Positions 40,074-48,054 of a DNA stretch of 64,000 nt are shown one piece after another. The position numbers were made by a program, and so were the translations under genes. The stretch spans positions 13,552,994 to 13,616,993 of the forward strand of contig CM017569.1 in NCBI GenBank assembly GCA_007844125.1. Reading direction: 5' to 3'. Under the pieces are notes generated by a model. The model saw only the letters and a program-made list of their open reading frames with translations, ran no database searches and was not told where the DNA came from. This DNA comes from Sinonovacula constricta (taxonomy: Eukaryota > Mollusca > Bivalvia > Cardiida > Solecurtidae). Every line of letters begins with the position of its first letter. Positions within the stretch are counted from its first letter, which is position 1.

Positions 40074-43000
40074 ACCCTCTCTCTCCATCTCATTTAAGTG
40101 AAAACTCTTTATACCTGCATATTTCTCTCACTTAAATTTAGTATATTAATATTTATCTAAAACTGTAAATTGAAACTGTTATTCGAACGCAAAGTAGTTA
40201 TATTTTATTGCAAAAGTATAGAACCACTCTATTTACATGTTGTCTTGTATATTGATCTAAGGAAACGAACATTATAAGCTTTGCTTTCGTTCAAATCCTC
40301 TCTCTACTTGTATGTATATCCTGTGTTTGTGTACTGCAAATGTATTGTAAAATATGAGAATAAATATGTTTAGACTTATATAATGATCCAGCACTTCTTT
40401 ATGTGGTATAAAATATGAAAGTGCTTGGGTCATATTCATAAAAATCTCAGTTATTTTTCCTGACTTTATCTTAGAATTTTTCTGAAATCTGTTTTCCCTT
40501 AGATTTAAAGAAAAAAAGTTTCATTCATAAAACATTTCAAAATTTAAAGAAATGCTTTAGTATGTTTCAAAATTTACGACAAAGTCGTAGTTTAAGAAAC
40601 AAATCAAGACTAAGATTCTTTATTGATACGACCCCTGAGTTCCTTTAATTTCTAATAGCTTAAAAAAATGACATCTGCATTGTCATGGGAATCTTTATAT
40701 GTAAATGGTCAGAATCCTCAATGCAAAATGTTTTATTTGGTGTAGCAATCGCAGAAAACATTGTCCCCAACGGTAATAGGATAAACCCCAATTATGCAAT
40801 GTGTCGCCTTAAGTGATTTCTACTAAGAGTTGTCTGATTAGGATCTGCACCAAAATTTATTAAATTTCAACTACTCAACTTTGTAGATGTTACAAGCTGG
40901 CAAATAATCAGTATATGATATTAACGAAAATATCACAAAAAGGTAAACATATTGTTGTTATCAGGTTACCGACACGTGCGCCTGCGTAACACGAGCAACC
41001 AGCCACTGGAGCTGGCCACAATCTTCATCTACTCTAAGCATGAGGAGGAGCTTCTGGAGCCGTGCAGTCGACAAGATTACAGTCAGGACTCGACGTCCGC
41101 CATCTTGAAGTCCGTGTTCACCAGGGTGAAGGACCTTTCAGATGCAGGCAAGGATGGCAAGGAGATGCAGGTGAGGTTTGACGGCTTCTCCAAGTTTTGG
41201 GCAAAAAATGTAGATCCAGAAAATTTAGCTCCCATGGAGCTGCCTGATAAATATCTACACGCATTGCTTTACGTGACAAGCAATACATATATGTGCAAGA
41301 AAAATTACTATAGATATGTACTTGTATAAGTATTATTAAATATAGCGTCATAATGATCAGTTTCAACTGAGGCTTTTAAATATTTTACTGTATTAGTAAA
41401 TTAGCAGTGTGATAATACGTTCGTGACCTTAGATAATAATTGAAATGATTTTACGACTAAACAAACGTATATGTTGTAAGTTTCCTGTCAAAGTAGTCAA
41501 AATTTAACCATTACACCATGGTTTATTACCCAAATAAGAATACAACTATCCTAATTTGTAAATGTTCCTGTTTTGTAGGTTGTGAGTCCTGTTGGCACCA
41601 AACTAAAGCGGCGTCTGTTCTTCATCAGTGTATTTGGAGTTACGGCCCCTGATGAATACGTCATTCTTAAGGTCACGCAAGACACCTCTGTTTATGATGC
41701 TATTGCTCAGGTAAATGGTAAACAATGCATTGCCGTGAATCTTTGTCGATCGAGTTAATATCTACTCCTGAAAAAAATGATAAAGCGGGACAACCTAAAC
41801 AATAAAGACTTCCTTCCAAGATAATAAGATAATAAATACATTATTAATAAAACATAATAAATAAACTAACTTGCATCAGACAATAGTTTAAACGTACAAG
41901 TTTAATGTATAAATGACAAAAGCACTGACGACCACTTTGTCACACCTTAACGAGAAAGCTGGCGTTCTGAGAAGGTCTGTGGTGTCACGTTTTGGGTAGG
42001 CAGAACTGTATCTTGAAGTGTGGTCGTATGAGTAACTTGCATTGCTAGAGCCACTATGTTTTAGATATTTGGCTTAACCAAAGAGAAGAAAACGTAAATA
42101 TTTTTTGAATGTTGTTTACAAAAGAATAAGAGATTGTTACGACCACATATGGCATAAATAAACAGAAGCACTGCCAAGGGCCACGTATTTTAAAACAGTT
42201 TCATTTTCTGGTTATGAACAATATCTTACTAGTATTTATATTAAAAAATTTCGTATTGCTCTTACAGAGAATATCTTTGCCGAGTTTATAAGAAAATAGT
42301 ATCATATTTGTAATAAGCTTGAAGATGAATATCACTTTTGCTTGAATGTTCTATGTATTCTGATATCACAATCCCAAATTGTATTGGAACAGAGCGAATA
42401 TGATTAAATTCCAATAAGCTTTTGGTAGATGAAAATGAAACACGTGTGAAAACATTCCTATGTTTGTTCATAAATCGTTTATGAGACGATCAATATCATT
42501 GAAATATTACTAGTGAAGTGCAATTATGTTTTATTGTGTGCTTTAAAATTAAAATATACAAAGTCAATACACATATACATGTACATTCCAGTAAGAATAC
42601 TGGTAAAAGTAAGATGGGATTATTTTAGTTAAATCTGTTATTGGTCCGTGTAACTATTGTTCATGTATTTGGTCTGTTTTTGTTTGTTTTGTTAATGTTT
42701 TCTTCCTTCAGTGCTTACTACGAGTTGAAAAAATACATGTTATAATTATATAGATATATTGCCATTGGACCGATATGATACATTATTAGCAACAATGCCG
42801 TTCTGAAATGATAGGCCAGGTGGCATTTTGTATTCATTAAAGTATATCATTATTATTATTATATATCTTGTATTGTGGACGAATGTTAGCGGTCGCATAG
42901 CACGCCTCCCTCTCATGCTATGTATCATTCATAGTTTGGAATACGATAGGTGATCTGAAATTAACCGTAATTCCTCTGTGTTTTGAATTCTCTATAAACT

Positions 43001-46000
43001 TTTATGACCATTTCATAAATGACTGCTCAGCAGGTGTTTGTTATAGTAACACGACAACGTTCCCTTTAATGCGAACACGTTATGTATTTTAGCTTCTATA
43101 ACAACTGTGTAAATATATACATTGATCTGTGTTCAAAGCTCTTGTCAGCACCATATTAAACTTATAACGCAAATATGTTTATACACAAACTACATATACT
43201 ATCAATATGCATTTTTTTTTTAAAAAGATTGACTTTTTATTTTCCTACAGGCCATTGTTAAAGCAGGTCGAATGGATGAGAAAGTTGCCGACCATGTGTT
43301 AGTAGAAGATGTACAGAATAGTTGGGAGAAGAAGGATTCAGAACGCTCCAGTAGTCAACGTATACTCAGCATGTCCGAGAAGGTGTTACAAGCACAAAAC
43401 AAGTGGAAAGGCGCGGGGAAATTTGTACTGAGAAAAGTTAGCACAGTAAGTGTTTTATACTCATATTCATAGCATATGTCTAAAAAAGATAGACTATTTG
43501 GTAACCCGTCGGTGTTACCATAGAGTAACCTGCCGGGTTTACACTGAGTAAACAGCAGGGTAGACGATTTAGTAACCAGTCCTGTAAATCATTGAGTTAC
43601 CTGTCGATTACTGTAATTTTATTTATTCAAACTATGATATAAAACATCTGCTTAATTAATATTTTAATGACTATTCTTGACACTGTGTCAATCATTAACT
43701 ATAAATAAAGAATTATAAGTCAAACATTTCACGTAAAATCAAAGATATAAAGTATGAATGACTGAACATGATCTTTATCTACTCTCTCATCTGTGCTGGC
43801 TTTATTTCTTTTCATGCTACATAGCAATGCGTTAAAATAAAACACGTGTACTGTAATCTCATAGCCGTCCGTTTTTTTATATATTTGTCCACAAATGATG
43901 TCATGCAAGTTTAATCTGATTATTTATTATGTATAAATATTGGAGTAAGCAAAATTAGGTTCAATATATATTGGCAGAAAAATGTGTCGTAGTACACAGT
44001 TATAACTGCATGTATGCTAACTACATGTATGTATAAATACTTTTTTGAAAGGATAAAACACATCCTGAAAATGTAAAATAACTGCTAATTGTTTTCAGGA
44101 TCCAAGCAGCCGAGCCTGGGTTACTACAATGCTCTCAAAGGAACAAAGGGTAAGTGTGTTTGGTAAAATTCATGTAGAGCGTACAAGAAGATAAGCTAAC
44201 CTAAAGCAGCAAGAATTTACATATTCTGTTTTAAACTGTAATTAACATACTTTGCTTAAATTACAGGTATCATCTAATGATACTGGTATTGTTAGAGAAC
44301 TCATTAGTGAAGCGTATGAAAGAAAACTATTTTTACGTTTTATTTGCGTTTTTGTAACATCATAAAATGACACCATCTGTTTAACTACAAAATTGTTAAT
44401 TTTGTGCTTTACACAAATTCTATTAATAAGAATGCACAATTAAGATATAAGATAGCAAAACATGTACAGCATTTTAGCTCAAAATAGTATAAAACAAAGT
44501 AAAACCGCGACGATATTTGGTTATAACTATAATATTGCTCCCTAGCATGGTCACCACTTTCTTCTTCTTAAATCATGTCTGATTCTTACGTTTTTTATAA
44601 GTTATGGGCAACGAGGAAATAAGGACATACATTTGACACAACATTTTTTATTTATGACGGGTTAACGGCCAATAACACACCTTACACAAAATAGTTAAAC
44701 TTAACAATGAAGATTCGAGTGTATGCAGACAAATCTATATTTATATGATAAAATGTTTGTTAAAACACTGGACTTTAATTCCTACCTATACAATACCATG
44801 AATATAATATTAAAACATAACAACCCTCAATATGACCTACATTATACCCTCAGAGGAAGTACGAGGGCGCCACTAGTCCCGGAGATTGGGACAAGGACGA
44901 GAACATGTTCCTAGTATGTGTATACAACGTCTCCCCGGACCAACCTTACACTATCTTCAAGGCCCCTATTTCAAGCACGGCCCAGGACATCATTACACAG
45001 GTATCATCATCTGTAGCAGGAACTTATCGCTCTTCTTTTTAATAGCAACAGGAGTAGGAGCAGCAACAGAATTGCTATAAACACAAACCCGTTTTCGTTT
45101 CTAACCATATACATTGTCATTGTCATTTTCAAGTTACAGTAGTCGATTCTGTACGACGATATTTGACATATTCTGTTTATTCTTCATACGCAAAACCATT
45201 TTTTCCATAGGTTAAATAATTCTAACAGCCCGATGTTTGACAATCGTGATTTTTCAACTTAAATAATAATCAGTTAATATATCCATTATTGTACTGTAGT
45301 ACGAAATTTAATGGTATTTCTATTATATAAGTGTATCTAAATTGCAATACAAGCCAGAGAGAACACACTTTTATCTATGAAATCGTTAAGCAATTATTTA
45401 GACCGAACGATCGAAGATTTTTTTCCCTACTTGTCCTTCATGTAGAGCCAGCCTCCGTACACATTACGTTAAACGTCTAAAACGGACTTTTTCAATGTTA
45501 CACAGTACAATGAAAGCGTGTTTTCCATTATAAACTTTATTATAGGCCATGATGAAGGCTCACCGGTCAGACGAGGAGGATCCCCGCAATTTTTTCCTCC
45601 TAGAAGAGCTAGATATCCAGAGCGACTCGCACCATCAGAGTTTAGCAAGGAAGCGAGACAGCGAAAAGGTTTTGAGGAGGATACTGGCAGCAGACGAGAA
45701 TGTATATCAGGCCCAGAGCGAATGGAAGATCAACGGACGTTTTGTGCTGGTCGATAGAGACATGGTGGAATTCGACCAAGACGTTGCGGTAGGTGTTTCC
45801 TGTTTGTGTCTAGGGGCTATTAACAACATTTTGCAAATTTTGTCGACTTCTGCCATTAATGCTGATGACAATTCGCGGACGGAGCCATCGTAGATGTTGC
45901 ACCTCAGCTAGTTCTTATTAAGATATTCCATCAGTATTCACTTGAGCTTCTGTTTGTTTGCTTACTGTAACCGCTTGCTTAATCACAGCCCCAGTTTGTT

Positions 46001-47381
46001 GTGATATGTATTGGTACCTGGAAGTGAATATACGCAGCAATAAATAAATTCAATACATTTTGCAATAATTAACAATCATTAAAATGTAATTGGACAAATC
46101 ATATACTCTTATTTACTTTTATATACAAAACAGAGGTCGAGTTTATAAATTGTTTCTAACATATTGTCCTAAGAATATTGGTTTGCCTGGTCATAAAAAA
46201 ATGTTATATAGTTAAAAGTTAATTTTTTGTGAGAGCTGTAAATTTTTTGCCAACTTTGTGACACTTATCCCAGCATTCTATCATTGTCAACACGTTGTGG
46301 TATTTTTCAGTTCGATAAGAAAAAGAAGAACGTACATATCAAAGGTCCCGTGTTTCCGCAAACCAACATGGGAAGTTCTCTTGCTCGAAAGTTCTGTTCC
46401 AAGCTTTCCCGGTCTGATCTGCAGGACGGGTCTGGAAGCACATCTGACGAGCAAGCTAGTCTCAGCAAGTCTCCTTCTGGTATGTTTGATGATGTGTACA
46501 TGTATTGATGAAGTCACATTACCATGCTCAAGAAAATATACAAATATGTATTGTTAAACGTTATAAGATTTACTGATATCCTGTACGTATCAACACGGCC
46601 GAGTGATTCAGTCGATCAAGACTACTTTTTCTACTCTCTTATATGCCCAAGTAGTTCACTGCAGTCTATCTCGTGTTTCGTGTTTTACATATTTGTCTCA
46701 GTTCTTAGATCAGTATGTTTGTCAGATTTTCACCAAAGCCGATGCTAAAGCACTTTCATATCCTTGATGTACCATCCGAACTTGACCGTTCTTGTCTCCC
46801 AAATTCAAATTTCTTTGATGAACATTCATTTGTGAGATATATTACTATATAGAGTTCGTTGTCTTCGGTTTGGCTGAATCATAATTCGACGAATATTTAA
46901 CCTTTTTTGTTCAACGATCATATATATCACCGAACTGCTTATGCCATAATATATGTTGTTTGTATGCATCTGCCCTAAGCAATACGTTCATTTGCTCGAT
47001 GGTAATGTAATTATATTCTGTCATATATGTTGTGCGGATCATGTGGTTTTTTGTGTCATGTACATATGCAAAACAATGGCCATGTCGCTTGAGCAGTACG
47101 ATCACTATTACAGTTTACGCTCATATTACTTTCAACGTTTTACGTCTCCAACATATCATTGTTTTTTATGTTTGTTGTATTTTTACATTAGCCTACAATC
47201 TAGCGTAACACGTATGTGCCGTATTACATTCCCAGGTTCCGACATGCTGGTACTGCCCATCAACCTGCCTCTGGTTCCGAATTACTCTCCAGCCACACAG
47301 AGACCGTCAAGTCCGAGTCCCAGTACCGGACAACCATCGTCATCTAAATGGAAACGCATCCTAAAACTTGGAAAGAACTGA
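11362..47381 (+). CDS. PLCE1: Phospholipase C epsilon, 5'-partial, 34 exons
   Basis: Orthologue of PLC epsilon, which cleaves PIP2 to IP3 and diacylglycerol and is both a RasGEF and a Ras/Rap effector. Exons: 11362-11492, 12304-12574, 13477-13626, 14049-14334, 14594-14850, 15754-15899, 16194-16446, 16987-17174, 18144-18897, 20077-20226, 20788-21244, 21830-22056, 23034-23156, 25923-26027, 26614-26721, 27038-27154, 27624-27779, 28912-29023, 29255-29360, 30537-30718, 31497-31601, 32157-32313, 32743-32915, 33196-33359, 33979-34134, 39720-39822, 40965-41170, 41579-41710, 43251-43445, 44099-44149, 44854-45000, 45546-45788, 46311-46479, 47236-47381. All junctions are GT/AG and phases match. The sum is 6426 bp, a multiple of 3, ending in TGA. 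The start codon lies outside the window. Family identity rests on close matches to human PLCE1 from the RasGEF domain to RA2. The 32313/32743 junction is the least certain. Introns not listed separately show only AT-rich unique sequence. Confidence 0.95.
13249..13352 (-). repeat. tRNA-like (Leu/Ser-type) SINE head fragment
   Basis: Read on the - strand it shows TGGTCGAGCGGTTAGAA (A-box-like) and GGGTTCGATCG (B-box-like), about 45 bases apart. The stem pairing looks imperfect, so it is more likely a SINE or tRNA pseudogene than a working tRNA. It lies in the intron 12575-13476. Confidence 0.5.
14049..14334 (+). CDS. PLCE1: PLCE segment: FERM F3 (PTB/PH-like) lobe
   Basis: Visible residues 185-279. 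[20 protein letters not shown] parallels talin F3 VPRLLGITKECVMRVDEKTK. A middle segment with LDEWRTG sits where talin has [27 protein letters not shown] then matches the beta-strand pair, and the lobe closes with an amphipathic helix. F3 is the integrin-tail and lipid-binding lobe in talin. Ligand contacts cannot be predicted here. The exon ends with one extra base (GAG TTC A), completed by the RasGEF exon at 14594. Confidence 0.75.
14594..17174 (+). CDS. PLCE1: PLCE segment: RasGEF (CDC25) domain, four exons
   Basis: Visible residues 280-560. [15 protein letters not shown] and [16 protein letters not shown] match human PLCE1 LQPLIQFPEEVASIL and [35 protein letters not shown] is the core CDC25 helix pair and [17 protein letters not shown] is the conserved PFxGxFLxDL box near the GTPase contact. 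[13 protein letters not shown] and [19 protein letters not shown] finish the domain. In mammals this domain acts mainly on Rap1. Exons: 14594-14850, 15754-15899, 16194-16446, 16987-17174. Confidence 0.93.
14851..15753. other. PLCE intron within RasGEF region
   Basis: Unique AT-rich intron. Frames on the - strand (such as 14990-15355) show no domain or splice support. Nothing else is recognisable. Confidence 0.6.
17175..18143. other. PLCE intron between RasGEF and PH exons
   Basis: Unique AT-rich intron. An apparent acceptor and open frame at 17946-18110 would give an in-frame stop after splicing, so it is not counted as an exon. Confidence 0.6.
18144..20226 (+). CDS. PLCE1: PLCE segment: PH-like domain and following linker
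   Basis: The large exon 18144-18897 encodes visible residues 561-812. [20 protein letters not shown] then [13 protein letters not shown] match the human PLCE1 PH strands (FLQLQPDNSTLTWVKP). The lobe ends with [18 protein letters not shown], the PH C-terminal helix. [20 protein letters not shown] is the helix leading into the EF region. Exon 20077-20226 begins VFGGRRW, as in human LFGGRRW, and then turns Ser/Lys-rich and probably disordered. A rival acceptor at 17946 is rejected because it would create TGA at the junction. Confidence 0.9.
19046..19940. repeat. 25-bp degenerate minisatellite in a PLCE intron
   Basis: About 35 copies of a roughly 25-bp unit with core GAAGCTAGCCAGATTTAAGC followed by TCTAG. 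Copies are clean around 19740-19870 and decay to both sides. It occupies most of the intron 18898-20076. Confidence 0.9.
20470..20645 (+). repeat. SINE-like repeat, family 2, copy 2
   Basis: Shares GTGGTTCTTCCCAGACA and GCTGGACGTTGCCAATATGAC with the copy at 8884-9210 (TCGTTCTACCCAGACA, GATGGACGTCGCTATAATGA). It ends in an AAAAC-rich tail near 20631-20649, as expected for a retroposed element. It lies in the intron 20227-20787. Confidence 0.6.
20788..23156 (+). CDS. PLCE1: PLCE segment: Ser-rich linker and EF-hand region
   Basis: Exons 20788-21244, 21830-22056 and 23034-23156 (visible residues 863-1131). The first is a Ser/Lys/Asn-rich linker until [20 protein letters not shown], which matches human SFVEFVELFKSFSVRSRKD and opens the first EF hand. 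LTRNTTYD and [15 protein letters not shown] match human LTRNVSDL and [35 protein letters not shown] matches human QGLMSFEGFARFLMDKENF. As in other PLCs, the loops lack a full set of calcium-binding acids, so a structural role is likely. Confidence 0.92.
21299..21376 (-). repeat. tRNA-like SINE head fragment
   Basis: Read on the - strand it gives GCCGCCGTAGTGGCAAGGTG (A-box-like) and CTTCGATTCCTGG (B-box-like), spaced like a class II tRNA. It sits in the intron 21245-21829. The pairing was not checked in detail. It is best read as a SINE head or tRNA-derived pseudogene. Confidence 0.5.
22385..22500 (+). repeat. SINE-like repeat, family 2, copy 3
   Basis: Contains GCGCCAGTGGTTCTATCCAG followed by a short hairpin TCCAGA-CTTCA-TCTGGA and then ATCTTCTTCAACCATCA. 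These align with the family 2 core. Located in the intron 22057-23033. Confidence 0.55.
23157..25922. other. Large PLCE intron between EF region and X box
   Basis: 2.8 kb of AT-rich intron. Apart from the AG microsatellite and nearby AC-rich bases (about 23661-23694), I see no exon or element. Confidence 0.6.
23694..23764. repeat. (AG)n microsatellite
   Basis: About 35 uninterrupted AG dinucleotides. They are preceded by ACACAC and ACGCACGC runs from 23661. Open frames through it read as Arg-Glu or Ser-Leu repeats and are not genes. Confidence 0.98.
25923..27779 (+). CDS. PLCE1: PLCE segment: PI-PLC X box (catalytic half 1)
   Basis: Exons 25923-26027, 26614-26721, 27038-27154 and 27624-27779 (visible residues 1132-1293). 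Both catalytic histidines of PI-PLCs are present: [14 protein letters not shown] and [11 protein letters not shown]. The calcium-binding segment is also intact ([14 protein letters not shown], and ILSLENHCS). [20 protein letters not shown] is nearly identical to human PLCE1. The sequence supports an active lipase, since no key residue seen in the family is missing. Confidence 0.97.
27235..27400 (-). repeat. SINE-like repeat, family 2, copy 4
   Basis: On the - strand it reads CCAGCTGACATGAAGAGCGC and GGTGGTTCTACCCAGACAG. These match the copy at 8884-9210 (CCAGCTGACCTGCGGAACGC, GGTCGTTCTACCCAGACAG). Located in the intron 27155-27623. Confidence 0.65.
27780..28911. other. PLCE intron between X box and acidic linker
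   Basis: Unique sequence. Short - strand frames at 28498-28738 have no recognised domain. Nothing else is seen. Confidence 0.55.
28912..29360 (+). CDS. PLCE1: PLCE segment: acidic X-Y linker
   Basis: Two exons, 28912-29023 and 29255-29360 (visible residues 1294-1365). They hold an Asp/Glu cluster ([17 protein letters not shown]) followed by a Ser/Thr/charged stretch. Human PLCE1 has a similar acidic run in the same place. In PLC enzymes this linker autoinhibits the active site and is relieved by the negatively charged membrane. It is likely disordered. Phase (1, then 2/1) links it firmly to the neighbouring exons. Confidence 0.88.
29541..29580 (+). repeat. 9-bp G-rich tandem repeat with G-quadruplex potential
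   Basis: Four exact copies of CGGGACGGG in an otherwise AT-rich intron, 180 bp after the donor at 29361. The run supplies eight or more GGG tracts spaced 1 base apart, which meets the usual G-quadruplex pattern on the sense (RNA-like) strand. Confidence 0.9.
30038..30345. repeat. 17-bp tandem repeat in a PLCE intron
   Basis: About 18 copies of TATTAAATACAAAGCGG with an alternating variant TATTAAATACAGAACCG. The intron is 29361-30536. Confidence 0.92.
30537..33359 (+). CDS. PLCE1: PLCE segment: PI-PLC Y box (catalytic half 2)
   Basis: Exons 30537-30718, 31497-31601, 32157-32313, 32743-32915 and 33196-33359. [19 protein letters not shown] opens the Y box (human IAPELSDLVIYCQAVKFPG). A Ser-rich insert follows, then [15 protein letters not shown] (human ISSLNENAAKRLCRR), [31 protein letters not shown] and [15 protein letters not shown], all diagnostic. 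The joint 32313/32743 was chosen on phase and GT/AG. It inserts about 20 residues relative to human before QLMRTYP. A shorter exon starting at 32804 is an alternative. The third exon end (donor GTGAAG) is the weakest boundary in the gene. Confidence 0.88.
30898..31199 (+). repeat. tRNA-derived SINE, family 1, copy 2, with (AAAC)n tail
   Basis: B-box-like GGGTTCGATCC at 30919, then CATACCAAAGTCGTTAAAAT, TCCCTTGCTAACGCTC and CCGGTGTCAGGATAATGTGA. The body ends at an (AAAC)n tail (31167-31199). These motifs recur in copies at 8615-8883 and 59340-59530. Lies in the intron 30719-31496. Confidence 0.8.
33979..41170 (+). CDS. PLCE1: PLCE segment: C2 domain, three exons split by a 5.6-kb intron
   Basis: Exons 33979-34134, 39720-39822 and 40965-41170 (visible residues 1627-1781). 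[49 protein letters not shown] and [20 protein letters not shown] follow the human C2 strands one by one ([66 protein letters not shown]). The last exon continues into [16 protein letters not shown] and a charged linker toward RA1. The 5.6-kb intron between the first two exons carries the 39-bp minisatellite. Confidence 0.94.
34135..36890. other. PLCE C2 intron, unique part
   Basis: First half of the 5.6-kb C2 intron. AT-rich, with no exon, no element and no long frame of note. Confidence 0.6.
36891..38880. repeat. 39-bp minisatellite in the PLCE C2 intron
   Basis: About 50 tandem copies of a 39-bp unit containing GACCTGGTGGAAACAGTACA then TCAGGTCTAAACACGATAT. Variants group in blocks (for example GGCTTTGTGG or GGCTTAGTGG from about 38175 and 38450-38620). 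Three copies at 37750-38020 carry an insertion TGGTATATAAA or TTGTATATCAA. Since 39 is a multiple of 3, both strands hold long open frames (up to 247 codons on the - strand) with a 13-residue period. I judge these to be by-products. Confidence 0.96.
38881..39719. other. PLCE C2 intron, 3' unique part
   Basis: Unique AT-rich sequence between the minisatellite and the acceptor at 39720 (TTTTTGCAG). Nothing recognised. Confidence 0.6.
39977..40068. repeat. (CT)n microsatellite
   Basis: CT dinucleotide run with a short C tract near 40003-40014, 150 bp after the donor at 39823. The frame through it is a Leu/Ser repeat and not a gene. Confidence 0.97.
41579..44149 (+). CDS. PLCE1: PLCE segment: RA1 domain
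   Basis: Exons 41579-41710, 43251-43445 and a short 51-bp exon 44099-44149 (visible residues 1782-1907). [20 protein letters not shown] and [13 protein letters not shown] form the first ubiquitin-like strands and helix. HVLVEDV and [19 protein letters not shown] close the fold. In mammals RA1 does not bind Ras well and packs against the lipase core. The closing motif is close to the human RA2 ending ([16 protein letters not shown]), showing the two RA domains are related. The 51-bp exon encodes a linker. Confidence 0.88.
41711..43250. other. PLCE intron inside RA1
   Basis: Unique AT-rich intron of 1.5 kb. A polypyrimidine stretch TTTTTATTTTCCTACAG precedes the acceptor. No element is recognised. 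Confidence 0.6.
43497..43618. repeat. Degenerate ~24-bp repeat, about 5 copies
   Basis: Successive segments share AGTAACCTGYCGGGTTTAC-like cores (GGTAACCCGTCGGTGTTACC, AGTAACCTGCCGGGTTTACA, AGTAACCAGTCCTGTAAATC). It is short and degraded, in the intron 43446-44098. Confidence 0.55.
44854..46479 (+). CDS. PLCE1: PLCE segment: RA2 domain (Ras-GTP binding in mammals) and following linker
   Basis: Exons 44854-45000, 45546-45788 and 46311-46479 (visible residues 1908-2093). [20 protein letters not shown] and [10 protein letters not shown] match human RA2 [20 protein letters not shown] and [20 protein letters not shown] and [20 protein letters not shown] give the later strands. After it comes a Lys-rich [12 protein letters not shown] and a Ser-rich linker. 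RA2 is the GTP-Ras/Rap effector domain in mammals. Confidence 0.92.
47236..47381 (+). CDS. PLCE1: PLCE last exon: Pro/Ser-rich tail with basic C-terminus, stop at 47379-47381
   Basis: Encodes a Pro/Ser-rich tail and finishes [13 protein letters not shown] before TGA. The end is basic with spaced hydrophobics, so a short amphipathic membrane-touching helix is possible but unproven. The acceptor (TTCCCAG) and phase (one base from 46479) fit. No PDZ-ligand-like C-terminus is present. Confidence 0.88.
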
Positions 47382-48048
47382 ATATGACTGTGGTAAGGAC
47401 TAGTGTGGAATGTCTGTATCACGTGCAAAGCCCGATGTGTATGATTTCCTTTCTTGATGTCTGGAACAGAGTTATTTCATTAAGGATGAAGATGAGAATA
47501 CTTCAGAGCAGCACAAGGGCGAAACTTCGAAGTGATTGTTTGTGATTGCGTGTTAGTGAGACAAAAACGGCCATGCATTTGACCAAATATCACTTTTCTT
47601 CTCTAAGTACGCCCGTATGTATAAATTAGTAAACATTGGTTGTTAAAGAGAACCGAAACTTAACTGAAAGAGGATAGCTCTTTTGTTTTGTTTTCTGGTA
47701 CGTACTTTACCTGGAAATTGATAAAAGATTACAATAAGACAATATTACCTCTTGAATCGACAAACGTTCAATATACAGAGTCCTGCTTATTTGAGATTTG
47801 TTCTTTCGGACGATTTTAATTCAAAGTACATTTCTGTTGTTTCGTTATCAAGATAATTGTACTAAGTGTCCCATTATTCATAATCATATTTTCTTAAGTT
47901 CACTTAGTATAATTGTCAAAAGTAGGTAATCAGTATTAATTTTGTATTACACTGTATATTTGTGATATGTTTTTCTTATTGTCTCCTACAGCCCATCCTT
48001 TGATATCGCGTATTAATGCAGGTCAGGCAGTTGCCAAAGGTATTTGCC

Positions 48049-48054
48049 AATAAA
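48049..48054 (+). promoter_or_regulatory. Candidate PLCE polyadenylation signal AATAAA
   Basis: First canonical AATAAA downstream of the stop codon, about 670 bases away. Others occur later (near 49583 and 50200), so the 3' UTR could be longer. This is only a candidate. Confidence 0.3.
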
